Shown piece by piece: positions 36,969 through 47,021 of a stretch of DNA of 64,000 nt. The stretch is from NCBI RefSeq assembly GCF_022549215.1, contig NZ_JAKZFC010000001.1, positions 620,001 to 684,000 of the forward strand, written 5' to 3'. Every line of letters starts with the position of its first letter. Position 1 is the first letter of the stretch. The stretch is from Solibacillus palustris. Its GTDB lineage: Bacteria > Bacillota > Bacilli > Bacillales_A > Planococcaceae. The translations under genes were made by a program, and so were the position numbers. The notes beneath the pieces were generated by a model. The model searched no databases. It had not been told where the DNA came from and worked only from the letters and a program-made list of their open reading frames with translations.

Positions 36969-37229
36969 ATGATCATTTTTGGAGTTGTAAAAACAATATT
37001 TATAATTTACCGTTATATGCTGATTGGTTACATATTAATGTCTTGGGTGCCAGCGCTACAAGAGTCAGCAGTTGGACGTTTCCTAGAAAAAGTATGTGAA
37101 CCATATTTAGGCTTTTTCCGTAAGTTTATCCCGCCAATTGGCATGATTGACATTTCACCAATCGTTGGATTATTCGTACTATATTTCATCGAACGCGGTG
37201 TATATAACGTTTTAATCTTCTTACTATAA
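36969..37229 (+). CDS. ylmG: YggT family membrane protein YlmG
   Basis: 86-residue integral membrane protein with two transmembrane segments and the YggT signature FLEKVCEPYLGFFRKFIPPIGMIDISPIVGL. Linked to division and envelope integrity in several bacteria and chloroplasts; mechanism unknown. Sits between sepF and ylmH as usual. Confidence 0.92.
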   Translation: MIIFGVVKTIFIIYRYMLIGYILMSWVPALQESAVGRFLEKVCEPYLGFFRKFIPPIGMIDISPIVGLFVLYFIERGVYNVLIFLL

Positions 37230-37341
37230 GACACGTAAAACCCCTTCACGTCAAACATGTTGGGGTTTTCTTTGTCAATAATTAAATTTGGAAATTAAAT
37301 GGAATGCAACGACACTGAATATAATAGAAAGTAGGCTTAAT

Positions 37342-38130
37342 ATGCAGCATTTAATACAGCATTTTCGTAAAGATGAGCAGCCATTTATCGAACAGGTTGT
37401 CGGTTGGCAACGTGAGGTAGAGGACCGTTATGCTCCAAAACTAACGGATTTTTTAGACCCAAGGCAGCGCTTTATTGTCGAATCGATAATTGGTCAAAAT
37501 GCCGACCTACTTATTTTTACGGCAGGTGCCTTTGAAGAAGCAGAACGCAAGCGTATGCTCATTGCACCATCCTATTTTGAGCCAACGGAAGACGATTTTC
37601 AAATTGGTGTCTACGCGATAAACTATCCGGCAAAATTTGTACAATTACGTCATCCAGATGTACTCGGAGCATTATTGTCAATTGGATTAGACCGTAGTAA
37701 ATTTGGGGATATTCGCTTAGAAGAAAATACAGTGCAATTTGCTTTAGCCTCTGAAATTTCTGATTATGTACGTGCTAATCTATCGAGTATTGGTAAAGTG
37801 AAGGTACATGTTGAACAAGTCGATTTAATAACCTCACTTATTCAAAATGAGGAACGATGGATTGAAAATTCTTATACGGTGTCTTCCATGCGTTTAGATG
37901 TTGTCTTAGCAACTGTAGCTAATATTTCACGCCAAAAATCACAAAATTTGATAACTGCAGGCAAAGTAAAAGTAAACTGGACTGTGCGTGAAGTAGTGGC
38001 ATTTGAGCTACAAGAGGGCGATATTGTATCTGCTAGAGGATTCGGTCGCATGAAGGTCATTATGACAGAAGGACGAACAAAAAAAGATAAAATACGCTTA
38101 CAAGTAGGACGTTTAGAGCAAAAAGCATAA
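37342..38130 (+). CDS. ylmH: S4-domain RNA-binding protein YlmH (RqcP-like)
   Basis: 262 residues: a conserved N-terminal part (QHFRKDEQPFIEQVVGW, LTDFLDPRQRFIVESIIG, YFEPTEDDFQIGVYAINYP) and a C-terminal S4 domain (SMRLDVVLATVANISRQKSQNLITAGKVKVNW). B. subtilis YlmH can act with RqcH-type ribosome rescue. ATG 37342 is preferred: GAAAGTAGG lies about seven bases upstream and the N-terminus then matches the family; the TTG at 37288 has no SD. Upstream bases hold a short inverted repeat after ylmG. Confidence 0.9.
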   Translation: MQHLIQHFRKDEQPFIEQVVGWQREVEDRYAPKLTDFLDPRQRFIVESIIGQNADLLIFTAGAFEEAERKRMLIAPSYFEPTEDDFQIGVYAINYPAKFVQLRHPDVLGALLSIGLDRSKFGDIRLEENTVQFALASEISDYVRANLSSIGKVKVHVEQVDLITSLIQNEERWIENSYTVSSMRLDVVLATVANISRQKSQNLITAGKVKVNWTVREVVAFELQEGDIVSARGFGRMKVIMTEGRTKKDKIRLQVGRLEQKA

Positions 38131-38225
38131 GTTTCGAGGACTTTTTAAGAAAACATGATGTTATTCGATTAAGAAACGTTTATAATGTGTTGTAACAATG
38201 TACATGTAAAGGAGAGTAGAACGAT

Positions 38226-38771
38226 ATGCCATTATCACCTCTTGATATACATAATAAAGAATTTACACGTGGCTTCCGTGGCTATGCAGAAGACGAGGTA
38301 AACGAATTTTTAGATCAAGTAATCAAAGACTATGAAATTATTTTACGTGAGAAGAAAGAGCTTGAAGATCAAGTACAAACAATGATCGAAAAAATGAATC
38401 ATTATAATTCATTGGAAGATACATTGCAAAAATCAATCGTTGTCGCGCAAGAGGCTGCTGATGAGGTACGTCGCAACTCTCAAAAAGAAGCAAAATTAAT
38501 AGTTAAAGAGGCAGAAAAAAATGCTGATCGCATTATTAACGATGCATTAACAAAAGCCAGAAAAGTAACAATTGAAATTGACGAATTAAAAAAGCAATCG
38601 AAAGTGTTCCGCAACCGCTTCAAAATGTTAGTAGAAGCACAATTGGATTTATTAAATACAGGCGATTGGGATCATTTATTAGAATATGATGTGGATTTAA
38701 CAGATATTCAAGACCAGCACCGTTCCGATGAAGATGAAGCTGCGTCAACAGATAGTACTCCATCCTATTAA
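38226..38771 (+). CDS. divIVA: Polar/septal scaffold protein DivIVA
   Basis: 181-residue coiled-coil protein that senses negative membrane curvature at septa and poles and recruits the Min and chromosome-anchoring systems. The N-terminal membrane-binding domain is canonical (LSPLDIHNKEFTRGFRGYAEDEVNEFLDQVIKDYE), and long coiled coils follow (about 40-150) with an acidic serine-rich tail. SD AAGGAGAG. A TATAAT at 38181-38186 upstream may be its -10 box, but no clear -35 was seen. The ileS T-box promoter begins ten bases after the stop. Confidence 0.96.
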   Translation: MPLSPLDIHNKEFTRGFRGYAEDEVNEFLDQVIKDYEIILREKKELEDQVQTMIEKMNHYNSLEDTLQKSIVVAQEAADEVRRNSQKEAKLIVKEAEKNADRIINDALTKARKVTIEIDELKKQSKVFRNRFKMLVEAQLDLLNTGDWDHLLEYDVDLTDIQDQHRSDEDEAASTDSTPSY

Positions 38772-38781
38772 GTAATCGTAC

Positions 38782-38810
38782 TTGACATTTCGCGGTGCGA
38801 TTTCTATACT
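38782..38810 (+). promoter_or_regulatory. Sigma-A promoter of the ileS leader
   Basis: TTGACA (38782-38787) and TATACT (38805-38810) with a 17-base spacer. Expected start near 38817. Confidence 0.88.
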
Positions 38811-38816
38811 GAAGAA

Positions 38817-39180
38817 TAATGAAATGATATATAAAACGCATAAAGCTTTGATGGAGACAGTACATTTGGCATGGCCGCTTAGCGATTCGAGGATGGTGAA
38901 AGCTCGAACAAAACAAGCTAAATCGAAAATCACTCCTGAGCTAAATAGCTGAATGAAGTTAATAAGCCCCTGGCAGATGTCACAGATTTTTAAAGAAAGT
39001 TTTTTTAGTAAACTCAAAAAAATCTGGACGCTATTACGCCGAGGCGTAATTGATTAAGTAAGCTATTTCGTGTCACACGACGTTACAGTGTCTAATGAGG
39101 CGAATATTTCGCGAAATTAGGGTGGTACCACGAGACTAATGCTCCTCGTCCCTTTTACTGGGATGAAGGGGCTTTTTTAT
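38817..39180 (+). promoter_or_regulatory. Isoleucine T-box riboswitch
   Basis: tRNA-sensing leader of ileS. Stem I has the AGTA bulge (in GACAGTACAT) and a distal GGTGAAAGC loop. A specifier ATC (38929-38931, isoleucine), followed by A, sits opposite GGAG/CTCC pairing. The T-box TAGGGTGGTACCACGAG starts at 39118 and contains TGGT, which pairs with the uncharged tRNA acceptor end. The terminator GCTCCTCGTCCC / GGGATGAAGGGGC plus T tract (39141-39178) competes with the antiterminator. Uncharged tRNA-Ile should allow readthrough into ileS. Confidence 0.95.
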
Positions 39181-39242
39181 TTTGAAAAGCATCTCACCCT
39201 AGTTCGAGCATACAACTTCAATAAATTTAGGAGGACTTTTAC

Positions 39243-42008
39243 ATGGTAGAGTACAAAGAGACGTTATTAATGCCAAAAACAGATTTCCCTATGCGCGGAG
39301 GCTTACCGACTAAAGAACCGCAAATTCAAGCACAATGGGATGAAATGGATATTAACAAATTAGTAATGGCGCGCACAGAAGGTAGCCCAGAATTTATATT
39401 ACATGATGGACCTCCTTATGCAAACGGTGATATCCACGTAGGGCATGCATTAAATAAAGTAATTAAAGATATGATTAACCGCCAAAAAACAATGTCGGGT
39501 TTCCATGTGAACTATGTGCCAGGTTGGGATACACACGGTTTGCCAATCGAGCAAGCATTAACGAATAAAGGCGTTAAGCGTAAAGAAATGTCAATTGCTG
39601 AGTTCCGTGAGCTTTGTGAAAAGTATGCGTACGAGCAAATTGAAAATCAAAAAGGTCAATTCCGTCGCTTAGGTGTACGCGGAGACTGGGAAAATCCATA
39701 CATCACATTAAAGCCTGAATTCGAAGCGCGCCAAATTGAAGTATTTGGTAAAATGGCAGAAAAAGGCTATATTTATAAAGGCTTAAAACCGGTATATTGG
39801 TCACCATCTTCTGAGTCAGCATTAGCAGAAGCAGAAATCGAATACAAAGATGTTGAATCTTATTCAATCTACGTAGCATTCGGCATTAAAGATGCAAAAG
39901 GTGTCGTACCTCAAGATGCAAAATTCGTTATCTGGACAACAACACCTTGGACAATTCCAGCGAACTTAGGGATCTCAGTAAACCCTGAATTTACGTATGT
40001 TGTGGCTGAAGTTGCGGGTGCAAAATACATCGTAGCAAAAGAGTTACTTGAAAAATTATCAGTAACATTTGGTTGGGAAGATGTACAAATCGTTCAAGAA
40101 GTAAAAGGGCAAGAACTTGATTTAATCGTAGCAGAGCACCCAATTTACAAACGTGATTCATTAGTGATGGTTGGAGAGCACGTAACTTCAGATGCTGGTA
40201 CTGGCTGTGTACACACAGCACCAGGTCACGGTGAAGACGACTATAACGTTGGTAAACAGTACGGCTTAGAAGTTTTATCACCTGTAGATAACGGCGGTTG
40301 CTATACAGATGAAGCACCAGGCTTTGAGGGCTTATTCTATGAAAAAGCAAACCCTATCGTAATCGAAAAGATAAAAGAAGAAGGGGCATTACTAAACGTT
40401 TCAAAGTTCAGCCATTCATATCCACATGACTGGCGTACAAAAAAACCAGTTATTTACCGTGCAACACCACAATGGTTTGCATCAGTAGAAATGTTCCGTG
40501 GCGAATTATTAGAAGCGGTAAAAGCGACAGAATTCACACCTGCATGGGGTGAAACACGTCTTTACAATATGATTCGTGACCGTGGCGACTGGGTAATCTC
40601 TCGTCAACGTGCATGGGGTGTGCCAATTCCGATTTTCTATGCCGAAAATGGCGACCCAATCATCACACCAGATACAATCGCGCACGTTTCGAAATTATTC
40701 CGTGAGCACGGATCAAACATTTGGTTCCAAAAAGAGGCAAAAGAATTATTACCAGAAGGTTTTACACATGAAGGTAGCCCGAATGGTAAATTTACAAAAG
40801 AAAACGACATCATGGATGTTTGGTTCGACTCAGGTTCATCACACCAAGGTGTACTTGTGGAGCGCGGCATGAAATATCCAGCTGACCTTTATTTAGAAGG
40901 TTCTGACCAACACCGTGGCTGGTTCAACTCTTCATTAATTACATCTGTTGCAATTAATGGCTATGCACCTTACAAAGGCTTATTAACACATGGTTTCGTA
41001 CTTGATGGTGAAGGCCGTAAAATGTCGAAATCATTAGGGAATACGATCGATCCATTAAAAGTAATGGAACAATATGGTGCAGATATCCTACGTATGTGGG
41101 TAGCATCAGTAGACTATACAGGTGACGTTCGTATCTCAATGGATATGTTAAAACAAGTTTCAGAGACATACCGTAAAGTACGTAACACATTACGTTTCTT
41201 ACACGGAAACGTAACAGACTTCAATGATGCAACAGACCGCGTTGCTTACGAAGACTTACGTGAAATGGACCAATATATGTATATGCGCTTACAAGATGTA
41301 GTGAAAACGATTCTTGCAGCATATGACCGTTACGACTTCTCAACAGTGTATACAACTGTGAATAACTTTGTAGCGATTGAACTTTCTTCATTCTACTTAG
41401 ATATTGCAAAAGATGTTGTGTACATTGAAGGAACGGACAATAAAGCACGTCGCGCAATGCAAACGGTAATGCATGATACATTAATGGCGTTAGTGAAATT
41501 ATTAACACCAATTATTCCTCATACAACAGAAGAATTATGGGGCTACATGGAGTTCGAAGGTAAAGAAGCTTCTGTTCAATTAACAGATTTCCCAGAGGTT
41601 GATGAACAAGCAAACTTCGAACAATTACGTGCAAAATGGTCAAAAGTGATTGCTGTGCGTAATGAAGTGCTAAAAGCGTTAGAAGAAGCTCGTAATGCCA
41701 AAACAATCGGTAAATCATTAGAAGCAAAAATCTCTGTTTATGCAGATGCTGAAACAGTAGAAATATTAAATGATGCAACCATCGACTTTGCTCAACTTTC
41801 AATTGTGTCACAATTTGTTATTGCAGGTGGTAAAGAATCAGCTCCTGCTGAAGCGCTAACTTTAGAAAAAACAGCTTTAGTTGTTGAAAAAGCAGACGGA
41901 GAAAAATGTGAACGCTGCTGGACAATTTCAGAAACGGTTGGTTCTGATGAAAAGCATGCTACATTATGTAAACGTTGTGCCGATGTCGTAGAAAATTATT
42001 ACGTATAA
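39243..42008 (+). CDS. ileS: Isoleucyl-tRNA synthetase
   Basis: 921-residue class Ia synthetase charging tRNA-Ile. Seen: HVGHALNK (the HIGH motif), [11 protein letters not shown], the CP1 editing domain ([38 protein letters not shown]), [21 protein letters not shown] (the KMSKS loop), the anticodon-binding region, and the C-terminal zinc finger CERCW...CKRC. SD AGGAGG. Controlled by the upstream T-box. The order divIVA-ileS is as in B. subtilis, but azlCD and a FIST/MCP pair are inserted before lspA. Confidence 0.98.
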   Translation: MVEYKETLLMPKTDFPMRGGLPTKEPQIQAQWDEMDINKLVMARTEGSPEFILHDGPPYANGDIHVGHALNKVIKDMINRQKTMSGFHVNYVPGWDTHGLPIEQALTNKGVKRKEMSIAEFRELCEKYAYEQIENQKGQFRRLGVRGDWENPYITLKPEFEARQIEVFGKMAEKGYIYKGLKPVYWSPSSESALAEAEIEYKDVESYSIYVAFGIKDAKGVVPQDAKFVIWTTTPWTIPANLGISVNPEFTYVVAEVAGAKYIVAKELLEKLSVTFGWEDVQIVQEVKGQELDLIVAEHPIYKRDSLVMVGEHVTSDAGTGCVHTAPGHGEDDYNVGKQYGLEVLSPVDNGGCYTDEAPGFEGLFYEKANPIVIEKIKEEGALLNVSKFSHSYPHDWRTKKPVIYRATPQWFASVEMFRGELLEAVKATEFTPAWGETRLYNMIRDRGDWVISRQRAWGVPIPIFYAENGDPIITPDTIAHVSKLFREHGSNIWFQKEAKELLPEGFTHEGSPNGKFTKENDIMDVWFDSGSSHQGVLVERGMKYPADLYLEGSDQHRGWFNSSLITSVAINGYAPYKGLLTHGFVLDGEGRKMSKSLGNTIDPLKVMEQYGADILRMWVASVDYTGDVRISMDMLKQVSETYRKVRNTLRFLHGNVTDFNDATDRVAYEDLREMDQYMYMRLQDVVKTILAAYDRYDFSTVYTTVNNFVAIELSSFYLDIAKDVVYIEGTDNKARRAMQTVMHDTLMALVKLLTPIIPHTTEELWGYMEFEGKEASVQLTDFPEVDEQANFEQLRAKWSKVIAVRNEVLKALEEARNAKTIGKSLEAKISVYADAETVEILNDATIDFAQLSIVSQFVIAGGKESAPAEALTLEKTALVVEKADGEKCERCWTISETVGSDEKHATLCKRCADVVENYYV

Positions 42009-42015
42009 AAAATTG

Positions 42016-42048
42016 GAACGCTGTTGCCTTTTGGTAACGGCGTTCTTT
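42016..42048 (+). terminator. Hairpin after ileS, weak T tract
   Basis: GAACGCTGTTGCC pairs with GGTAACGGCGTTC (two wobbles) around TTTT. Only three T follow directly, so readthrough into azlCD is plausible. Confidence 0.65.
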
Positions 42049-42098
42049 CAAACCTTTTATATTTTCAGAAAAGAAAGTTTTTTAAAGGGGGCGTTGTA

Positions 42099-42815
42099 GT
42101 GGAGCATACAGAACAAAAAGCGTATACACCAGATACCTTTTTACAAGGTGTGAAAGATTGTATTCCAACATTGCTCGGCTATATTAGTATTGGCGTTGCG
42201 TTCGGTGTTGTCGGTATTGCATCTGGAATTTCTGTTTTCGAAGTGTTTTTACTTTCAGTACTTGTTTATGCAGGTTCAGCGCAGTTTATTTTTTGTGGAC
42301 TATATTTAGCTGGAGCTCCTCTATCGGCTGTTATCGTGACGATTTTTATTGTGAACTTAAGGCATTTATTAATGTCTTTAACGATTGCACCGTATTTTAC
42401 GAAATATTCGATGCTGCGTAATATCGGTTTTGGGACACTGCTAACAGACGAAACTTTTGGAGTATCTGTTGTAACGGCGGGGAAAGAAGGACGTCTAGGT
42501 GGGAAATGGATGGATGGCCTCAATGTGACTGCATATACAACATGGATTGTAGCTTGTACAGTTGGTGGGATTATTGGGCAATGGCTGCCAGATCCAGAAA
42601 AGTGGGGCTTAGACTATGCACTTGTTGCGATGTTTGTTGCATTGCTTGTGTTAACGCTGCAGAGCATTCCAAAGGAAAAAATAATGCATTATCTAAAGTT
42701 AATTGCGGTCATGGTCGTCAGCATGTACGGGATGCTGTATTTCATGCCGGGGCATTTAGCGGTGCTACTTTCAACGATAGTTGTGGCAACGATTGGAGTG
42801 GTAACTGAAAAATGA
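42099..42815 (+). CDS. azlC: Branched-chain amino acid exporter subunit AzlC
   Basis: 238-residue integral membrane protein, large subunit of the AzlCD (LIV-E) branched-chain amino acid exporter. Seen: FLQGVKDCIPTLLGYISIGVAFGVVGIASG, VYAGSAQFIFCGLYLAGAPL, NLRHLLMSLTIAPYF and LLTDETFGVSV, all AzlC signatures. GTG 42099 is chosen, with AAAGGGGG seven bases upstream; the frame to 42024 overlaps the post-ileS hairpin. Overlaps azlD by four bases. Confidence 0.9.
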   Translation: MEHTEQKAYTPDTFLQGVKDCIPTLLGYISIGVAFGVVGIASGISVFEVFLLSVLVYAGSAQFIFCGLYLAGAPLSAVIVTIFIVNLRHLLMSLTIAPYFTKYSMLRNIGFGTLLTDETFGVSVVTAGKEGRLGGKWMDGLNVTAYTTWIVACTVGGIIGQWLPDPEKWGLDYALVAMFVALLVLTLQSIPKEKIMHYLKLIAVMVVSMYGMLYFMPGHLAVLLSTIVVATIGVVTEK

Positions 42816-43138
42816 CGACAACAATTGCGATGGTATCATTAATAGCGGGCTGTGCATTGGTAACATGGATTCCACGTATTTTACCTTTTGTGATAGTAAA
42901 AAATATGAAAATGCCAGACATTGTACTGCGCTGGCTAGCGTACATACCGGTTTGTATTTTATCTTCTCTTGTCATTGATGGATTTTTTCATAAGCAGCAA
43001 TCTTATGTAACAATTGATTGGTTAAATGTGGGGGCGTTTATTCCCACTTTAGTTGTTGCACTTTTAACGAAAAGTTTATCGAAAACGGTAGTGGCAGGTG
43101 TTGTAACAATGGCAGTTATGCGCTTTTTATTTGTTTGA
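42812..43138 (+). CDS. azlD: Branched-chain amino acid exporter subunit AzlD
   Basis: 108-residue membrane protein with four hydrophobic segments, small partner of AzlC. Signatures: ALVTWIPRILPFVIVKNMKMPDIVLRWLAYIPVCILSSLVIDGFF and the closing SKTVVAGVVTMAVMRF. The ATGA overlap with azlC indicates translational coupling. A terminator follows. Confidence 0.9.
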   Translation: MTTTIAMVSLIAGCALVTWIPRILPFVIVKNMKMPDIVLRWLAYIPVCILSSLVIDGFFHKQQSYVTIDWLNVGAFIPTLVVALLTKSLSKTVVAGVVTMAVMRFLFV

Positions 43139-43147
43139 AATTTTCTC

Positions 43148-43181
43148 GACTTACTTAACAAATTGTTGGGTAGGTCTTTTT
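43148..43181 (+). terminator. Terminator after azlCD
   Basis: GACTTACTTAACA pairs with TGTTGGGTAGGTC (wobbles) around AAT, followed by TTTTT. Confidence 0.88.
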
Positions 43182-43218
43182 GTATAGGATATTGGAAATT
43201 TTATAGAGTATTAGTTTA

Positions 43219-43227
43219 TGCTATAAT
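43219..43227 (+). promoter_or_regulatory. Extended -10 promoter of the FIST/MCP pair
   Basis: TGCTATAAT is an extended -10 element (TGn-TATAAT). The -35 region (43199-43204) is poor. It lies 62 bases before the FIST gene and after the azlCD terminator, so the pair has its own promoter. Confidence 0.6.
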
Positions 43228-43289
43228 ATTCTGAAGTTAAACAATGAGATTTAATTAATAGTATAAGTTGACTAAAAGGGAGTAATAAT

Positions 43290-44432
43290 ATGGATTTAAT
43301 TTGTTCTGCTATAACTAAATCGAAGCAAGCAAAGCAGGCAGTAGATGAGCTTGCGCTAACAATACATAAAGATCCTGCATTGTTGTTATTTTTTGCGAGT
43401 ACAGCCTATTCATTTGATGAGTTGGTATCATGTTTTACGAACAAATTTCCGAAAAGCCAAATTGTAGGTGTTACGACAACTGGTGAAATAGGACCAACAG
43501 GATTTGACGAATTTAGTCTAAGTGTACAAAGTTACGCATCACAGATAGGTGAATTTCAAGCGACATTAATGACAGACATTGCAAAGTATCCGATTTTTGA
43601 GCGTCAAAAGCTTGTTACCACTGCAAAACAGCTAGGTATTCCGCTACATTCGAAAAATATTGAAAATGAAGGACTAGCGTTTGTTTTTCCTGTGGGCTTA
43701 CAGGCTGGTGAGGAAAAAATGCTGTCCGTTGTGAATTCAATTTTTGAACAAGATGGTTTTCCGATTTTTGGTGGGACGGCAGGTGATGATGCAAAATTTG
43801 AAGCGACCTATGTTAGTGTAAATGGTGAATTTACTACAACAGGAGGAGCAGTCATTTTTATAAAGCCATCTGTTGATTTTTATATTATTAAAGAAAATAA
43901 CTTTGAAAGTATGGGTAAGAAAGTAAAAATTACAAAGGCTGACCCAGAAAAACGAATTGTTTATGAAATGAATGGTAGACCAGCAGCCGAAGTATATGCA
44001 CAAGCGTTAGGAGTGTCGGTAACTGCGTTAGATAAGAATTGGGCGCTGCATCCATTAGGCAGAAAGTTAAACAATGATTTTTATAATGCATCGCCATTTA
44101 TGTTAAGGGAATCAGGTGCAATTGAATTTTATTGCCAAGTATATGAGGGGGCAACACTAGAAATATTGCAACCGCGTGATGCGATTGTAGAAATGGAAAA
44201 AACAATCGACAATTTTACAAATCATTTTACGCAATTAAATGGTGTATTAGCATGTAACTGTATTTTACGAAAGCAGCAATTTCAACAAGAGCATCTAATG
44301 GAAAAGATGAATGCCCGCTTAAAGAAATTGCCGAATTTATGCGGATTTTCAAGTTATGGAGAGCAATTAAATAAATCACAGCTTAACCAAACAATGCTGT
44401 TAATTGGCTTTGGAAAATTACGAGCGGAGTGA
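43290..44432 (+). CDS. FIST-domain sensor protein (FIST_N + FIST_C)
   Basis: 380-residue soluble protein without signal peptide or membrane segment. The N-terminal part (about 20-205; [53 protein letters not shown]) is a FIST_N domain; the C-terminal part (about 225-375; [44 protein letters not shown]) is FIST_C. FIST domains are proposed intracellular sensors of small ligands such as amino acids, often fused to chemotaxis or cyclic-di-GMP output domains. Here the output is a separate gene five bases downstream, a soluble MCP. Own promoter upstream. Ligand unknown. Confidence 0.85.
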   Translation: MDLICSAITKSKQAKQAVDELALTIHKDPALLLFFASTAYSFDELVSCFTNKFPKSQIVGVTTTGEIGPTGFDEFSLSVQSYASQIGEFQATLMTDIAKYPIFERQKLVTTAKQLGIPLHSKNIENEGLAFVFPVGLQAGEEKMLSVVNSIFEQDGFPIFGGTAGDDAKFEATYVSVNGEFTTTGGAVIFIKPSVDFYIIKENNFESMGKKVKITKADPEKRIVYEMNGRPAAEVYAQALGVSVTALDKNWALHPLGRKLNNDFYNASPFMLRESGAIEFYCQVYEGATLEILQPRDAIVEMEKTIDNFTNHFTQLNGVLACNCILRKQQFQQEHLMEKMNARLKKLPNLCGFSSYGEQLNKSQLNQTMLLIGFGKLRAE

Positions 44433-44437
44433 ATAAT

Positions 44438-45418
44438 ATGTTGAAAAGATGGTTTGAAAAAGGACAAGTCGTTGAGCAAGTGAATGAGGAAATTGAGAAG
44501 CTAACACAGGCAGAACGTACACAAATTATTGAAGGTGTAGAGGAACTACTGCACTTATTAAAAAAAGCAAATGCAAAAAATACCGAAGATGATAGTTTAT
44601 TTTTGGAACGTATTACAGTAATTTCAGAGTCGCTACAACAGGATCAGAAAATGCTTGATTTTACATATGAGAGTGCGCATACAATTGTACAAGAAACAGA
44701 AGAAATACAACAAATTACAGCTTCAGTTGAATCTCAAGTTGAGCATAATAATCAATTGATTCAAGAGGGGCGTAACCAGATGGATGCGCTATATAGCCAA
44801 ATGGAAAAGGTACGCCAAATTTTTACGATTGTCGGTGTATCCATTGGTGATTTACAACAGGATACGAAGGAAATTCAAGATTTCGCTCAATTAATTGGTG
44901 CAATTGCGGACCAAACGAATTTGTTAGCTTTGAATGCCTCCATTGAAGCGGCGCGTGCGGGAGAGCATGGTAAAGGCTTTGCAGTGGTGGCAGCAGAGGT
45001 ACGTAAATTAGCGGAACAAAGTAAACAAGCTCTCGAACAGATTAATGGAAAAGTGACAGAAATTGTACGACATATGGAGCGTGTTGCAGCTAGCGTACAG
45101 CAAGAGCAAAAAACAGTAGATTTTACGCAACAAATGTCTGCAGAAACACAGCAATATTTTGTGAGAATCGAACAGTCTGAACAGCAATTAGCGAAAAGTA
45201 TGCAAGAGATTCAGCAAACGACAGAACAAACATTAAATCAAGTGATGACATTACAAGATGTATTAGAGAAAATTGTGTATTCGTCTCAAAATTCTATGCA
45301 GCATATCGAACAGCTTTATGGTTTTTCTGAAACAAAGTCATATAACGCAAATGACATGATTTCCTATATCATTCAAGTAAAAAAATTAGTGGAAGCACTA
45401 AAAAATAATCGACTGTAG
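44438..45418 (+). CDS. Soluble methyl-accepting chemotaxis-type signalling protein
   Basis: 326-residue MCP-like protein with no transmembrane, HAMP or periplasmic sensor domain. An N-terminal helical segment (about 1-65) precedes a long coiled coil whose hairpin tip (about 145-195; [46 protein letters not shown]) is the highly conserved CheW/CheA contact region. It should signal to CheA in the cytoplasm or another output. The input is presumably the FIST protein encoded just upstream. ATG 44438 is chosen for the CGGAG SD eight bases before; GTG 44429 overlaps the FIST stop. Confidence 0.85.
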   Translation: MLKRWFEKGQVVEQVNEEIEKLTQAERTQIIEGVEELLHLLKKANAKNTEDDSLFLERITVISESLQQDQKMLDFTYESAHTIVQETEEIQQITASVESQVEHNNQLIQEGRNQMDALYSQMEKVRQIFTIVGVSIGDLQQDTKEIQDFAQLIGAIADQTNLLALNASIEAARAGEHGKGFAVVAAEVRKLAEQSKQALEQINGKVTEIVRHMERVAASVQQEQKTVDFTQQMSAETQQYFVRIEQSEQQLAKSMQEIQQTTEQTLNQVMTLQDVLEKIVYSSQNSMQHIEQLYGFSETKSYNANDMISYIIQVKKLVEALKNNRL

Positions 45419-45506
45419 TGATCACAAATTTCTCATGCTAATATTATCGTTTCATCGTGTAATTATGTTAAAATAGGAAAGATATATCGTAAACGGAGGA
45501 TTGGCT

Positions 45507-45983
45507 GTGTATAAATATTACGGATTAGCAGTGTTTGCAGTCATTTTGGATCAATGGACAAAGTGGCTAATCGTTAAAAATATGGAGCTTGGGGAACGTA
45601 TTAGTATATGGGACCCATGGCTAGGCATTTTATCGCATCGTAATCGTGGTGCGGCTTGGGGTATGCTAGAAGGACAAATGTGGCTATTTACAATTGTGAC
45701 AGTTGCTGTAATTATCGCAATTATTTACTTTAATCATACAGAAGCAAAAGGAAAACCAATGTACCATGTGAGCTTAATGTTTCTTTTAGGCGGGGCTGTC
45801 GGTAACTTTTTAGACCGTTTATTCCGTGGCGAAGTTGTAGACTTTGTTGATGTGCTCATTCCGGGCATTAACTATCACTTCCCAATCTTTAATGTTGCAG
45901 ATGCAGTACTAACAATTGCTGTAATCATGCTCTTTATTACGATTATTTTTGAGGAAAAAATGAATAAGAAAAAGGTGAAATAA
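45507..45983 (+). CDS. lspA: Prolipoprotein signal peptidase LspA
   Basis: 158-residue membrane aspartic protease (signal peptidase II) that cleaves diacylated prolipoproteins, such as the peptide-binding lipoprotein at the right end of this window. Four transmembrane segments. Seen: [51 protein letters not shown] (catalytic Asp in DR/VDF) and FNVADAVL (second catalytic Asp). GTG 45507 has CGGAGGA six bases upstream; TTG 45501 is in frame but too close. Overlaps the next gene by one base. Confidence 0.95.
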   Translation: MYKYYGLAVFAVILDQWTKWLIVKNMELGERISIWDPWLGILSHRNRGAAWGMLEGQMWLFTIVTVAVIIAIIYFNHTEAKGKPMYHVSLMFLLGGAVGNFLDRLFRGEVVDFVDVLIPGINYHFPIFNVADAVLTIAVIMLFITIIFEEKMNKKKVK

Positions 45984-46885
45984 TGGCAGTAGTCACGTTA
46001 ACAATGGAGGATTTTGCTGGGGAACGTATTGACAAAGCCCTTTCTTCTATGGAAGCTTCATGGTCACGTTCGCAAATTTCGAACTGGTTAGATGAAGAGC
46101 GCATTTTAGTAAACGGCGTAAACGTCAAAGCAAAATACAAAGTAAAGCTAGGGGACGTTGTAGAAGTAGAAGTTCCTGAAGTGGAAGATTTAGAAATCGT
46201 TCCAGAAGATTTAAATTTAGAAATCGTGTATGAAGATGCGGATGTATTAGTTGTAAACAAACCTCGTGGCATGGTTGTACACCCTGCACCAGGTCATGCA
46301 ACAGGCACGCTAGTAAATGGTTTAATGTATCATTGTAAAGACTTATCAGGAATTAATGGTGTCGCACGCCCAGGTATTGTACACCGTATTGATAAAGACA
46401 CATCGGGTTTATTAATGGTAGCTAAAAATGATGTTGCGCATGAGGGGCTGGTGAACCAGTTAGTCGAAAAGTCCGTTACACGTAAATATACAGCGCTAGT
46501 TCATGGGCATATCGCACATGAAAAGGGCACAATTGATGCACCAATTGGACGTGACCAAAAAGATCGTCAAAAGCAAGCGATTGTAGATAACGGCAAACAT
46601 GCGGTAACACATTTCCAAGTAATGGAGCGTTTTGGGGAATTTTCATTAGTAGAATGCCGATTAGAAACGGGCCGTACTCACCAAATCCGTGTACACATGA
46701 ACTACATTGGCTACCCGTTAGCAGGAGACCCAAAATACGGACCAAAGAAAACGATTGATTTTGGGGGGCAAGTACTACACGCAGGTGTACTAGGATTTGT
46801 GCACCCTGTTACAAAAGAGTATCTAGAATTTAGCGCACCATTACCAGCTGACTTCCAAGAGCTATTAACGGAGTTGCGTAAATAA
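45983..46885 (+). CDS. RluD-type pseudouridine synthase (YlyB)
   Basis: 300-residue pseudouridine synthase of the RluA/RluD family: an N-terminal S4 RNA-binding domain (RIDKALSSMEASWSRSQISNWLDEERILVNG), the catalytic HRIDKDTSGLLMVAK with the catalytic Asp, and LVECRLETGRTHQIRVHMNYIGYPLAGDP. Its position after lspA matches B. subtilis ylyB. Probable target is large-subunit rRNA; the exact uridine is not predicted. Coupled to lspA (TAATG). Confidence 0.92.
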   Translation: MAVVTLTMEDFAGERIDKALSSMEASWSRSQISNWLDEERILVNGVNVKAKYKVKLGDVVEVEVPEVEDLEIVPEDLNLEIVYEDADVLVVNKPRGMVVHPAPGHATGTLVNGLMYHCKDLSGINGVARPGIVHRIDKDTSGLLMVAKNDVAHEGLVNQLVEKSVTRKYTALVHGHIAHEKGTIDAPIGRDQKDRQKQAIVDNGKHAVTHFQVMERFGEFSLVECRLETGRTHQIRVHMNYIGYPLAGDPKYGPKKTIDFGGQVLHAGVLGFVHPVTKEYLEFSAPLPADFQELLTELRK

Positions 46886-46890
46886 TATAA

Positions 46891-46931
46891 ACATCGAAAT
46901 TTTACCTCAGAGTAAAGTTTCGGTGTTTTTT
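46891..46931 (+). terminator. Terminator before the pyr operon
   Basis: ACATCGAAATTTTAC pairs with GTAAAGTTTCGGTGT (wobbles) around a six-base loop and is followed by six T. Confidence 0.9.
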
Positions 46932-46986
46932 CGATATCAGACAATTTAAACTTTTTGTTTTTGTTGTCCGACCTTTAACTTGACTG

Positions 46987-47015
46987 TTGACTTAAGCTAA
47001 AAAGAAGCATATACT
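46987..47015 (+). promoter_or_regulatory. Sigma-A promoter of the pyr operon
   Basis: TTGACT (46987-46992), 17-base spacer, TATACT (47010-47015). Expected start near 47022, giving a ~250-base leader. Confidence 0.85.
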
Positions 47016-47021
47016 GACAAC

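Noticed and set aside
40609-40872. 87-codon plus-strand frame inside ileS
   Set aside because: Out-of-frame open stretch within a well-conserved synthetase gene, with no SD or protein family features.
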